Below are positions 38,072 through 46,708 of a DNA stretch of 64,000 nt, piece after piece. The position numbers and the translations under genes are program-made. This DNA comes from Achromobacter sp. UMC46 (GTDB lineage Bacteria; Pseudomonadota; Gammaproteobacteria; Burkholderiales; Burkholderiaceae_B): contig NZ_LZZS01000037.1 in assembly GCF_014170335.1 (NCBI RefSeq), forward strand, positions 1 to 64,000. The letters run 5' to 3'. The notes beneath the pieces are model-generated. The model worked only from the letters and a program-made list of their open reading frames with translations. It was not told the DNA's origin and ran no database searches. Each line of letters opens with the position of its first letter. The stretch's first letter is position 1.

Positions 38072-39432
38072 GACGCATCCTGTTGATTCTTGGCGCAGTG
38101 GGGCTGTGTCTATGGGCGCCCACGGCTTGGGCCGAGATGGAGGTGCTGGAACTTCAAGTCGGCGAGACGCGTGTGTTGCCGCATCCCGGTGTGACGAGAG
38201 TCGCTATCGGCAATGGTCAAGTGCTGAGCGCCATTGCGGCGGAAGGCCGCGATGTGGTGATCTTCGCGCGAGCGGAAGGCGTGTCTTCGGTTCACGTCTG
38301 GACGGGAACGGGGCGGACGACCGCTTACGAATTGCGGGTTGTCGCCGCCGGTGCGCCGCGCTTGCGCGCGGAGGTCGAGGCCTTGCTTGCCCGTATCCCC
38401 GGCGCGCGCAGCACCAGCGTGGGTGAGCGCATTCTGATCGAGGGCGACGATTTGTCCGACGACGACCGGGCCCGTATCGCTGCCTTGGCCGAACGGTATC
38501 CCACCGTGCTGGACTTCACCGGGCAGGTGGGCTGGGACCGCATGGTGTTGCTGGATGTGCAGGTGGTCGAAATTCCCACCTCTCGGCTGCGCGAATTCGG
38601 CGTGCGCTGGGATGGCGTGACGCAAGGAGGGATCAATGCGGGTCTGGCCTGGGACGCGGGGGCGCTGGGTCGCATGTCCCGGCCGGGCGAATCGGTGATC
38701 GAAACCGCCGGACCGGTATCGTCGGCCGCGGGCTACTTCGGCGTCAATGCGTTGTTGTCCGCCCGTATCGCCGCGCTGGCGCAAACCGGCGAGGCCGTGA
38801 TGTTGGCCCAGCCGCAACTGCTTGCGCGCAGCGGCGCCAGCGCCACCTTCCTGGCAGGCGGGGAAGTGCCCTATGTGTCGACCGATTCGCGCGGCAATCC
38901 CACGACCTTGTTCAAGCCGTACGGCGTGTCACTCAACATCACGCCGCGCATCGATCGCAACGGTGTCATCCGTTCCTTGATCGAGGTGGAGGCCAGTTCG
39001 GTGGACTCGTCGCTTAGCGTGCCGGGTGGTCCGGCATTGCGCACGCGCCGCGCGTCCACCGAGTTCAACGTGCGCTCGGGCAATACGCTGGTCATCGGGG
39101 GCTTCCTGTCGCGAGAGCAGGGGCAGGAAGTCAACGGTTTGCCGTGGTTGCAGAACATTCCCATTCTGGGCGCCTTGTTCTCGTCGCGCCGCTTTCAGCA
39201 GCGCGAAACCGAGTTGGCGATTTTCGTCACTCCCAAGATCGTGTCACAAAGCGAGCCGGCCATGGCGGACCGGATACGGCGGGGCCGCGACATGCTGGAT
39301 GCCACGTTTCCGGATCCCCCCCGGTTGGGCACGGCGGTGCCGTCGGTGGCTGGTGGTTGGGATCCCTATTCGGGGGCGGGATCCCAGTGGACCGCACGCG
39401 GTGATGTGGCTCGGAACCTTCCTGGAGAGTAG
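38068..39432 (+). CDS. cpaC: Tad pilus secretin CpaC (RcpA)
   Basis: A 454-residue outer-membrane secretin. After a signal peptide (ILGAVGLCLWAPTAWA) comes the pilus-type N0-like domain (VGETRVLPHPGVTRVAIGNG), a BON/N1-like part, and the secretin core with VMLAQPQLLARSGASATFLAGG, ending with the NTLVIGGFLSREQGQEVNGL and ELAIFVTPKI signatures. It forms the gate through which the pilus leaves the cell. It is followed 4 bp later by the FHA-CpaF gene. Confidence 0.93.
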   Translation: MRRILLILGAVGLCLWAPTAWAEMEVLELQVGETRVLPHPGVTRVAIGNGQVLSAIAAEGRDVVIFARAEGVSSVHVWTGTGRTTAYELRVVAAGAPRLRAEVEALLARIPGARSTSVGERILIEGDDLSDDDRARIAALAERYPTVLDFTGQVGWDRMVLLDVQVVEIPTSRLREFGVRWDGVTQGGINAGLAWDAGALGRMSRPGESVIETAGPVSSAAGYFGVNALLSARIAALAQTGEAVMLAQPQLLARSGASATFLAGGEVPYVSTDSRGNPTTLFKPYGVSLNITPRIDRNGVIRSLIEVEASSVDSSLSVPGGPALRTRRASTEFNVRSGNTLVIGGFLSREQGQEVNGLPWLQNIPILGALFSSRRFQQRETELAIFVTPKIVSQSEPAMADRIRRGRDMLDATFPDPPRLGTAVPSVAGGWDPYSGAGSQWTARGDVARNLPGE

Positions 39433-39436
39433 GGCG

Positions 39437-41125
39437 ATGCTTGATATTGAAATGACATTCGAAGATGCGGGCGTACGCCGCCTGGTGGCTGCGTCACCGG
39501 TATTGGTCGGGCGGAGCGCGCAGTGCGGTCTGCGTATTGCGAACTGGCGAGTCGGCAGGCAGCACGCTCGCCTGTCGCGCGAAGAGGAAGACGTCGTCCT
39601 GGAGGATCTGGGCACGCTGGCCGGCACGATGGTGAATGGCGTCCGGGTGGTGAGGCATGCGCCGGTGCTGCCCGATGACGACATCTTGATCGGCCCCTGC
39701 CGCCTGAGGGTGCGATGGGCATCGCCCGTGGAAGCTCCGCAGACCGGTGTGCAGGCGGATGGGCCGCCTGCGCCCGTTGAGACGGATTCCCTGCTCTCCG
39801 CACCCCCCGAGCATGCGTCAACACCCGTGCAGCCGGTGGCGCCGCAACGGCTGCTGGAACGCCGGAGGCTGCATGCGGCGCTGCTTGAGGGATTGGACCT
39901 GCGACGACGCGACGTGGCGGGCATGAGCGACGGCACGTTGCGCGCGGAGGCGGAACGCCTGCTGACCCAGATCGTGGCCACGGATGCGGACCTGTCCGCC
40001 GATGTGGATAGAGCCGCCTTGTGCCGCGAGGTGCTGGACGAAGCCGTCGGCCTGGGGCCGCTGGAACCCTTGCTGGCGGCGCCCGACATTACTGAAATCA
40101 TGGTCAACCGCTATGACGAGATCTATGTCGAACGTGCCGGGCGGCTATGGCGGCATCCTGCGGCGTTCACCAGCGAGCAATCCGTGCGCTGGGTGATCGA
40201 GCGCATCGTGACGCCACTGGGCAGGCGTATCGACGAGAGTTCGCCCATGGTCGATGCCCGGCTGCCGGATGGGTCGCGCGTGCACGCCATCATCCCGCCT
40301 GTCGCCATGAAAGGGGCAAGCCTGACCATCCGCAAGTTTCCGCAGCGTCGCCCCAAGATGGCCGATCTTATCGCGGCGTCGTCGCTCAGCGACGGCATGG
40401 CGCGGTTCCTGGCGGCATGCGTCCGGATGCGCAAGAGCCTGGTGGTGTCTGGCGGAACCGGCTCGGGCAAGACGACACTGCTGAACATTCTTTCCAACGA
40501 GATTCCGGATGGCGAACGCGTCGTCACCATCGAAGACGCGGCGGAATTGCGGCTGAACCACGATCACCTGGTGGCGCTGGAGGCCCGTCCCGCCAATCAG
40601 GAAGGCAGGGGGCATATCGACATCCGCGAACTGGTGCGCAACGCGCTGCGCATGCGGCCCGACCGGATCGTCGTCGGTGAATGCCGGGGGGCGGAAGCAT
40701 TCGATATGTTGACGGCCATGAACACCGGGCATGAAGGCTCATTGACGACCTTGCACGCGAATTCTCCGCGAGACGCCCTTGGCCGGCTGGAGTCGATGAT
40801 CCTGATGGCCGGGCTGGACCTGCCCTTGTCGGCCGTGCGTGAGCACATTGCAGCCAGCGTGGACCTGGTGGTGCAGCAAGCCCGTCTGGCGGACGGGCGG
40901 CGCGTGGTGATGTCGATCGTCGAAGTCGCGGGGATGGAAAGCGGTCGCATCCAACTGCTGGAATTGTTCCGGTACGACCGCGCGGCAGGCTTTCTTGGGT
41001 GCGGCGCCTTGCCCGGCTTCGCGCGGGAATGGAACGACGAAGGCATGACGCTGGACCCTGGCTGGTTTGCGGAGACCGGCGGCAAGCCTCCGGGCCAGAC
41101 GGGTGTCGCACAGGGGTTGCCGTGA
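39437..41125 (+). CDS. cpaF: FHA-domain fused pilus ATPase CpaF/TadA
   Basis: A 562-residue fusion. Residues about 1-95 form an FHA domain (VLVGRSAQCGLRIANWRVGR, then QHARLSREEEDVVLEDLGT, with the G-x-N/NG-type MVNGVRV end), which binds phosphothreonine in the family. After a Pro-rich linker comes the CpaF ATPase: Walker A GGTGSGKTT, Asp box VTIEDAAEL, Walker B IVVGECRG and His box TGHEGSLTTLHAN. The frame runs open upstream into cpaC, but ATG 39437 behind GGAGAG is the natural start. It drives pilus assembly at the inner membrane. The fused FHA is unusual, and no separate TadZ gene is present. Confidence 0.92.
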   Translation: MLDIEMTFEDAGVRRLVAASPVLVGRSAQCGLRIANWRVGRQHARLSREEEDVVLEDLGTLAGTMVNGVRVVRHAPVLPDDDILIGPCRLRVRWASPVEAPQTGVQADGPPAPVETDSLLSAPPEHASTPVQPVAPQRLLERRRLHAALLEGLDLRRRDVAGMSDGTLRAEAERLLTQIVATDADLSADVDRAALCREVLDEAVGLGPLEPLLAAPDITEIMVNRYDEIYVERAGRLWRHPAAFTSEQSVRWVIERIVTPLGRRIDESSPMVDARLPDGSRVHAIIPPVAMKGASLTIRKFPQRRPKMADLIAASSLSDGMARFLAACVRMRKSLVVSGGTGSGKTTLLNILSNEIPDGERVVTIEDAAELRLNHDHLVALEARPANQEGRGHIDIRELVRNALRMRPDRIVVGECRGAEAFDMLTAMNTGHEGSLTTLHANSPRDALGRLESMILMAGLDLPLSAVREHIAASVDLVVQQARLADGRRVVMSIVEVAGMESGRIQLLELFRYDRAAGFLGCGALPGFAREWNDEGMTLDPGWFAETGGKPPGQTGVAQGLP

Positions 41126-41967
41126 TGTGGTTGGCGGCGGCGAGCGCGATGTGTTGCGTGGCGATTCTGGCCTGGCATGCCCAGGCCTGGTTCTCGCCCG
41201 CGTTGCGCCGGTACCGCGAGCTCTATACCCAGGACGCTGGCGTCCGCTTGAGCGAAGTGTTCCTGTTCATCGATCCGGCGCAACTGTGGGTCGCTGCCGT
41301 GGCGTGCGCCGTGCTGGCGGCGGGGCTTGCATTGTCTGTGACGGGCAGCGGCATCGTGGCTGGCCTGTCAGCGGGGCTGGCGTCCCGCGTGCCTCGCTGG
41401 ACGGTCGACAAGCTGCGACGCCGGCGAGCAGACCGCTTCGAGCAGCAGTTGCCGATGGCGTTGTTGATGCTTGCGTCGGCATTGCGTGCGGGCGTTGCGC
41501 TGGCGACGGGGTTGCGGCACATCGTGGAGCAGAGCGGCGCACCGCTGGCGCAAGAATTCGGTTTGATGCTGCGTGAGCAGCGCATGGGCGTGCCGTGGGA
41601 TACCGCGCTGGAAAACCTGCATGCCCGGATGCCGGCCGATTCCACATCGCTGGTGGTAGCCGCCATGCGTATCGCCGCCCAGACGGGCGGAAACCTGGCC
41701 GAGGCCCTGGAGAGCATTGCGCAGACCTTGCGGGCGCAGTTGCAGCTGCAGGCGAAGTTGCGGGCGCTGACCTCCCAGGGGCGCCTGCAAGCCTGGATCG
41801 TCGGTGCGTTGCCATTGCTGCTGCTGGCGGTGCTGGACCAGTTGGAGCCGGAGATCATGGGGCTGCTATGGAACACGCCGATGGGGTGGGGCGTGCTGGC
41901 CATCATTGCCGTGCTGGAAACGGCCGGGGTCGTGCTGATCCGGCGCATCATCCGGATCGACGTTTGA
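41125..41967 (+). CDS. tadB: Inner-membrane pilus platform protein TadB
   Basis: A 280-residue type II secretion F-like protein. It has N-terminal spans, a cytoplasmic T2SSF domain (FEQQLPMALLMLASALRAGV and IAAQTGGNLAEALESIAQTL), and two C-terminal spans. The start overlaps the cpaF stop as TGATG. TadB and TadC form the platform on which CpaF acts. Confidence 0.9.
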   Translation: MWLAAASAMCCVAILAWHAQAWFSPALRRYRELYTQDAGVRLSEVFLFIDPAQLWVAAVACAVLAAGLALSVTGSGIVAGLSAGLASRVPRWTVDKLRRRRADRFEQQLPMALLMLASALRAGVALATGLRHIVEQSGAPLAQEFGLMLREQRMGVPWDTALENLHARMPADSTSLVVAAMRIAAQTGGNLAEALESIAQTLRAQLQLQAKLRALTSQGRLQAWIVGALPLLLLAVLDQLEPEIMGLLWNTPMGWGVLAIIAVLETAGVVLIRRIIRIDV

Positions 41968-42014
41968 TCCGGCGGGGATCCGATCCCGGTATCAAATAGG
42001 GAAGAGGGGGCGCG

Positions 42015-42884
42015 ATGTGGTTGCAATTGGGCATGTTGACGACGGCGCTGGGCGTTGGCGGGCTGGCGTGGTTTGCGCTGCGCCCGCTGTTGCAGGACAA
42101 GCAGGACGCGGCCGCCTCGTTGCCGTGGTGGTGGCGGGCTGCCTGGCCCTGGGTGGCGGCCGTCGCCCCATGGGTGGGGCCGCTTTGCTCCTGGCGCTTG
42201 CGCATCCGGCTGACGCGGGCAATCGAACAAGCTGCGTTGCCGGCCGGCGTGGGCTATGCCCACATCGCGGCATTGTGCGCAAGCGCCGCGGCAGGCGCGG
42301 GAAGCCTGGCGGCGGCAATCGCAGCGCTGGTAGATCCCGCCCCGGCCGCCTGGGCGCCCTGGATGATTGCGGCGGCGTTGGCGGCCGGCGTGGCCCCCGG
42401 GCTATGGCTACGCGGCCTGGGCGAGCGCCGCCGGCGCAGCATCGAAAGGGATTTGCCTTTTGTATTCGACATGATGACGCTGTGCGTGGAGGCGGGCTTG
42501 AGCGTGCAGGGCGCACTGCAACTGGCGGCGCAGAGCGGGCCGCGTGGCGCGTTGCGGGACGGCCTGGCGGACGCACTGGCGGAAATGCGGGCGGGGGTGT
42601 CCAGGGCAGCGGCGATCAAGGCCCTGGCCGACCGCTGCAATAGTCCGCTGGCGCGGAATTGGGCCGCGGCCCTGGCGCAGGCGGAATCGCTCGGCATCAG
42701 TCTGGGGCCGGTGCTGCGCGCGCAGGCCGCGCAGTGCCGCAACGACCGCCATGTCCGGGCGGAGCAACTGGCCATGCAGGCGCCGGTGAAGATGCTGCTG
42801 CCGCTGATCGGGTGCATATTCCCTTGCACATTCATCGTGCTGGCGTTCCCGATTGCGGTGCAACTGCTTCAAGGCGTGCAATGA
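42015..42884 (+). CDS. tadC: Inner-membrane pilus platform protein TadC
   Basis: A 289-residue partner of TadB with the T2SSF segment PFVFDMMTLCVEAGLSVQGA and ARNWAAALAQAESLGISLGP, and flanking membrane spans. A GGAAGAGGGGG stands before the ATG. It starts 47 bp after tadB, the widest gap in the operon, and its stop overlaps the DUF192 gene as ATGA. Confidence 0.9.
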   Translation: MWLQLGMLTTALGVGGLAWFALRPLLQDKQDAAASLPWWWRAAWPWVAAVAPWVGPLCSWRLRIRLTRAIEQAALPAGVGYAHIAALCASAAAGAGSLAAAIAALVDPAPAAWAPWMIAAALAAGVAPGLWLRGLGERRRRSIERDLPFVFDMMTLCVEAGLSVQGALQLAAQSGPRGALRDGLADALAEMRAGVSRAAAIKALADRCNSPLARNWAAALAQAESLGISLGPVLRAQAAQCRNDRHVRAEQLAMQAPVKMLLPLIGCIFPCTFIVLAFPIAVQLLQGVQ

Positions 42885-43525
42885 ACGGCCTCCGCCCGCT
42901 GCCGGCCGACCGTCTTAGGTTCGTGCGTGTGGCGACCTGGTGCGGCCGGATGCGTGGTTTGCTGGGACGCCAGCCGCCTGGGCGGCGGACCGGGATTCTG
43001 CTGATGCCCTGCGCCAGCGTGCATACCTTCGGGATGCGCTACGCCATCGACGTGGCATTCGTGTCGCGCAAGATGCAGGTGATCGGGGTGCGCAGGGCGT
43101 TGGCGCCCTGCCGCATTGCCCTATGCTTCGGCGCTGTGGCCGTTGTCGAGATGCGAGCTGGCGCGATCGATGCCGAATACGGAGGTATAGGCAGGATAGA
43201 AGCTGCAATACAGCACGCCGCCCGCCGCGATGTTGAACGGGATCTGCAAGGTGCCGGCGAACTGGGGCGACAGGCCCATCGTGACCAGCAGGCCGGCGCA
43301 CAAGTCGATGAACAGGAACACCAGGGCCCAAGTGGCGCCGTACACCAGGAAGGGCCACTTGTTGCGCCAGCAGGCGATACCGGAGAAGAACAGGGCCTGG
43401 ATCATGCGCAGGCCGTGCCAAGCCACCAGCACCGGCGCATGCCAGAACAGTGCTGCGATCACGACATAGATGATCGCGAAGATGGTCAGCGGAACGCGCA
43501 TGGCCATCAGGATGGGGTCCAGTGA
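42881..43525 (+). CDS. DUF192 family protein with antisense 3' extension
   Basis: The start overlaps tadC as ATGA. Residues 1-105 or so match DUF192: WCGRMRGLLGR near residue 20 and PCASVHTFGMRYAIDVAFV near residue 45, then CRIALCFGAVAVVEMRAGAI. DUF192 proteins usually end there, but this frame stays open for another 110 residues that lie antisense to the membrane-protein gene at 43121-43924 and look non-natural (Gln/His-rich). The stop may have been lost, or the extension is tolerated. The function of DUF192 is not established; it often accompanies secretion or pilus genes. Confidence 0.75.
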   Translation: MNGLRPLPADRLRFVRVATWCGRMRGLLGRQPPGRRTGILLMPCASVHTFGMRYAIDVAFVSRKMQVIGVRRALAPCRIALCFGAVAVVEMRAGAIDAEYGGIGRIEAAIQHAARRDVERDLQGAGELGRQAHRDQQAGAQVDEQEHQGPSGAVHQEGPLVAPAGDTGEEQGLDHAQAVPSHQHRRMPEQCCDHDIDDREDGQRNAHGHQDGVQ

Positions 43526-43924
43526 GCGCTCGACGGACGCGATCCGGTAGGCTTCGGCCATCGAGTCCATGAAGGGCAGGAAGGTCAGCAGCCCGGCCAC
43601 CATGCTCAGCCCGGCGTACATCAGGCCCATCAGGAACAGCTTCCTGAACACCCCTGGCTGCTTGAGGGGTTTGCCCCACATGGACGGCAGCATGACGCGG
43701 TCGGCATCCACGTGCTTGCACGCCGAAAGCGTCATGAGGGTGATGATGGGCATGAGCGCCACGACCAGAATCGGTCCGACTGGGGGCGTCGCGCTGGCGA
43801 AGACGACCAAAAGACTGATGAACATGGCCCAGGTGAACATGGCCAGAGGTTGCTTGCGGAACAGACGGAAACCGTCTCGGACCCAGTGCCAGCCGGATGT
43901 CGCGGGTAGGAATGCTGCTTGCAT
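43121..43924 (-). CDS. BPSS1780-type membrane protein
   Basis: A 267-residue protein with about six membrane spans (for example MFTWAMFISLLVVFASATPP and LTIFAIIYVVIAALFW) after an N-terminal WHWVRDGFRLFRKQPLAM, the pattern of the BPSS1780 membrane protein family of Burkholderiales. Function is unknown. The last 405 bp overlap tail to tail with the DUF192 frame. It starts 63 bp after thrB on the same strand. Confidence 0.85.
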   Translation of the reverse strand: MQAAFLPATSGWHWVRDGFRLFRKQPLAMFTWAMFISLLVVFASATPPVGPILVVALMPIITLMTLSACKHVDADRVMLPSMWGKPLKQPGVFRKLFLMGLMYAGLSMVAGLLTFLPFMDSMAEAYRIASVERSLDPILMAMRVPLTIFAIIYVVIAALFWHAPVLVAWHGLRMIQALFFSGIACWRNKWPFLVYGATWALVFLFIDLCAGLLVTMGLSPQFAGTLQIPFNIAAGGVLYCSFYPAYTSVFGIDRASSHLDNGHSAEA

Positions 43925-43987
43925 GGCTCTCTAAAGGGGTGATCTCTCAAAAGGGACGCGCTAACCCCATTATGGGGGGCATAACGG

Positions 43988-44956
43988 TTACGGCAATATT
44001 GGCAAGCCAGGGCGGTGGCGTGCTTGCAACACTCTTTCGAAGTGCCGCGGGTCGTGGGGCTTGAGCGTTTGGGCCGGGCGGGGCAGGAAATAGTCGTACA
44101 GGCGGGATATCCAGAAGCGCAGGGCGGCGCCGCGCAGCATCACCGGCCAGACTTCGCGCTCGGCGTCCGTGAACGGACGCACGCCGGCGTAGGCGGCCAG
44201 CCAGGATTGCACCAGTTCGGGGACGAATTCCCCGGTATCGCGGTCGATGCACCAGTCATTGACACTGACCGCCACGTCGAACAGCCAGGTGTCGCAACCG
44301 GCGAAATAGAAGTCGATGATGCCGCCCATGAGCGGGTCTTCGAAGGTGCCGGCGAATAGGACATTGTCGCGGAAGAGGTCGCAATGGGCCGGGCCGGTCT
44401 GCAGTGACTGCCAGGCGGGCGTGCCGGCCGCGGCTTGCTGGGCGGCAAGTTCCGACTGGAGCAGCCCGGCTTGGCCGGCATCCAGGAAAGGCATGACCTT
44501 GGGCGCCGTTTCCAGCCACCAGGACAGGCCGCGCAGGTTGGGCTGGTGGATCGGGAAGTCCTGGGCGGCAAGGTGGGCGCGCGCCAGGGTGGCGCCGGCC
44601 AGGGCGCAATGCGCGGCGCCCGGGGCGGGTTCGTAGCCGCCGGGCAGGCGCGAGACGATGGCGCAAGGCTTGTCGTGCAGCCTTGTCAGGCGGGTGCCGT
44701 CGCGCAGGTTCTGGGGCTGTGGCACCGGGATGCCGCGCTGGGCCAGGTGGTACATCAGTTCGATGTAGAACGGCAGTTGGGCCTGCGTCAGGACTTCGAA
44801 CAGGGTCAGGACGTATTCGCCCCGCGTCGTGTACAGGAAGTAGTTGGTGTTCTCGATACCGGCCGTAATCCCTCGAAGCGAAACCAGTTCGCCCAGGTCG
44901 AATTGCGCCAAAAGGGCGCGCGCGTCGTCGTCGGATACGGGAGTGAATACGGCCAT
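43988..44956 (-). CDS. thrB: Homoserine kinase
   Basis: The 322-residue ThrB phosphorylates homoserine in threonine synthesis. It is the aminoglycoside-phosphotransferase-like form used by many proteobacteria, not the GHMP form. The N-terminal ITAGIENTNYFLYTTRGEYVLTL, the catalytic AHCDLFRDNVLF and the IIDFYFAG metal site are all present. The ATG at 44956 follows a short divergent region of 184 bp shared with dusA. Confidence 0.95.
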   Translation of the reverse strand: MAVFTPVSDDDARALLAQFDLGELVSLRGITAGIENTNYFLYTTRGEYVLTLFEVLTQAQLPFYIELMYHLAQRGIPVPQPQNLRDGTRLTRLHDKPCAIVSRLPGGYEPAPGAAHCALAGATLARAHLAAQDFPIHQPNLRGLSWWLETAPKVMPFLDAGQAGLLQSELAAQQAAAGTPAWQSLQTGPAHCDLFRDNVLFAGTFEDPLMGGIIDFYFAGCDTWLFDVAVSVNDWCIDRDTGEFVPELVQSWLAAYAGVRPFTDAEREVWPVMLRGAALRFWISRLYDYFLPRPAQTLKPHDPRHFERVLQARHRPGLPILP

Positions 44957-45140
44957 TGATATAGAGGGGTGAGGGGGTTAACGGACGCTCGGCCATGCCT
45001 GTTCGGCGGCGGCGGCGCAATTTTAGACCACATAGCGGGCGGGGTTGCGATGATCGCCTGCACGCGGGCGCGTTCCCCTGCCGGACATAATCCCGCTAAG
45101 CCCGTAAAATACTGCATCCCCTTGTTTTGTAGAGTGATTC

Positions 45141-46157
45141 TTGGACTCCCCCGACTGGCGGCTGTGCGTCGCCCCGATGATTGACGTGACCGATCGCCAT
45201 TGCCGCTATTTCCATCGGCTGCTGGCGCCCCGCGCACGCTTGTATACGGAAATGATCACCACGGGCGCGCTGCTGCACGGCAGTGTCCCGCGTCATCTGG
45301 ATTTCGACGAAGCCGAGCATCCGGTGGCCCTGCAATTGGGCGGCAGCGAACCCGACGCGTTGGCGCAGGCGGCCAAGCTGGGCCGCCAATGGGGCTACGA
45401 CGAGATCAACCTGAACTGCGGATGTCCGTCGGAACGCGTGCAGAAGGGCGCATTCGGCGCCTGCCTGATGGCGGAACCGGCGCTGGTCGCGGACTGCATG
45501 AAAGCCATGCAGGACGCCGTCGACATCCCGGTTACCGTCAAGCATCGCCTGGGGCTGGATTACGAGGAATCCTACGCGTTCGTCCGGGATTTCGTCGGCA
45601 AGATCTACGACACGGGATGCCGGATTTTCATCGCCCATGCCCGCAACGCGGTGCTCAAGGGCTTGTCGCCCAAGGACAACCGCGAAATTCCGCCGCTGCG
45701 CTACGACGTGGTCAAGCAATTGAAGCTGGACTTCCCGGATTGCACGTTCGTGCTTAACGGCGGACTGGCTGATGCCGACCAATCCGTCCGAGCGGCGGAC
45801 GAATTCGATGGCGTGATGCTGGGCCGGGCGGCCTGGCATACACCGCGTGTGCTGTCGGAGGTGTCGTTGCAGCTGTGGCCGTCCGTGCGTTTGCCCAGCG
45901 ACGCGCAAGTGGTGGACGCCATGACCGAATACGCGGCGCGGCAAGTCGCCAAGGGCGTGCCCTTGCGCGTGATGACGCGGCCGATGCTGGGCCTGGTGAA
46001 CGGGCAATCGGGCGCGCGCCGCTGGCGCCGCATGCTGTCCGATCCGGCGCTGCTTGCTGCGAACAACCCCGAATTGATCTACGACGCCTGGCGCAGCCAG
46101 CGGCAGGCGCCGGAAATGCGCGGCGCCGCGTTCGAAGCGGCGCCGGCAGGGGTGTAG
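45141..46157 (+). CDS. dusA: tRNA-dihydrouridine(20/20a) synthase DusA
   Basis: A flavoenzyme that reduces U20/U20a in tRNA. The 338-residue protein starts with TTG 45141 (LDSPDWRLCVAPMIDVTDRH); the next in-frame ATG would cut the barrel start. The active-site cysteine is in NCGCPSERVQ, with VKHRLGL and IAHARNAVLKGLSP as FMN/tRNA-contact parts. REIPPLRYDVV indicates DusA and not DusB or DusC. Confidence 0.95.
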   Translation: MDSPDWRLCVAPMIDVTDRHCRYFHRLLAPRARLYTEMITTGALLHGSVPRHLDFDEAEHPVALQLGGSEPDALAQAAKLGRQWGYDEINLNCGCPSERVQKGAFGACLMAEPALVADCMKAMQDAVDIPVTVKHRLGLDYEESYAFVRDFVGKIYDTGCRIFIAHARNAVLKGLSPKDNREIPPLRYDVVKQLKLDFPDCTFVLNGGLADADQSVRAADEFDGVMLGRAAWHTPRVLSEVSLQLWPSVRLPSDAQVVDAMTEYAARQVAKGVPLRVMTRPMLGLVNGQSGARRWRRMLSDPALLAANNPELIYDAWRSQRQAPEMRGAAFEAAPAGV

Positions 46158-46173
46158 GCCAACGGAACAACCA

Positions 46174-46195
46174 CCGCGCGGCAGGCGCCGTGCGG
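46174..46195. terminator. Possible bidirectional hairpin between dusA and the CBS gene
   Basis: CCGCGCGGC (46174-46182) pairs with GCCGTGCGG (46187-46195) with one G-U pair around AGGC. It lies between two convergent stop codons. There is no T-run, so it is a weak call. Confidence 0.35.
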
Positions 46196-46212
46196 GCTGG
46201 CCTGACAGACGG

Positions 46213-46671
46213 TCAGGACTTGGCCGGTTCGGCGCTTTCCGTGGGCCAGTCGCGGATGTAGGCCTTCAGCATGTTGTTTTCGAACTGCTGGGCCGCCACG
46301 ATGGCCTGGGCCATGTCGTAGAACGAGATCACGCCCATCAGCGTCGGGCCATCCATGACCGGGATGTAGCGGGCGTGCTTTTCCAGCATCAGGCGCTGCA
46401 CTTCGTCGGCGCTGGTGTTGGGCGACACGCTGACCGGCGCGTCATCCATGATCGAACGGATGGTGGTTTCTCCGGCCGCGCCATGGGCGTGCATGTGGCG
46501 GATGATCTCGCGGAACGTGAGCATGCCGGTCAGGGTGCCGAATTCCATGATCACGAGCGAGCCTATGTCCTGCTCGCTCATGGTTTGCACGGCCTGGGAC
46601 ACAGGCATGTCGGGCGACGCCGTATAGAGCGTATGGCCCTTGACGCGCAAAATCTCGCTGACCTTCAACAT
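46213..46671 (-). CDS. CBS-domain pair protein
   Basis: A 152-residue protein made of two CBS domains: MPVSQAVQTMSEQDIGSLVI for the first and APVSVSPNTSADEVQRLMLE for the second, each with the following beta strand pattern. Such Bateman modules bind adenine nucleotides. A GGAGGAA stands before the ATG. No catalytic domain is attached, so a stand-alone sensor role is likely. The partner is unknown. Confidence 0.9.
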   Translation of the reverse strand: MLKVSEILRVKGHTLYTASPDMPVSQAVQTMSEQDIGSLVIMEFGTLTGMLTFREIIRHMHAHGAAGETTIRSIMDDAPVSVSPNTSADEVQRLMLEKHARYIPVMDGPTLMGVISFYDMAQAIVAAQQFENNMLKAYIRDWPTESAEPAKS

Positions 46672-46708
46672 CGGTTCCTCCTGGGCGGACTACGCCCGAA
46701 TGCATTTG

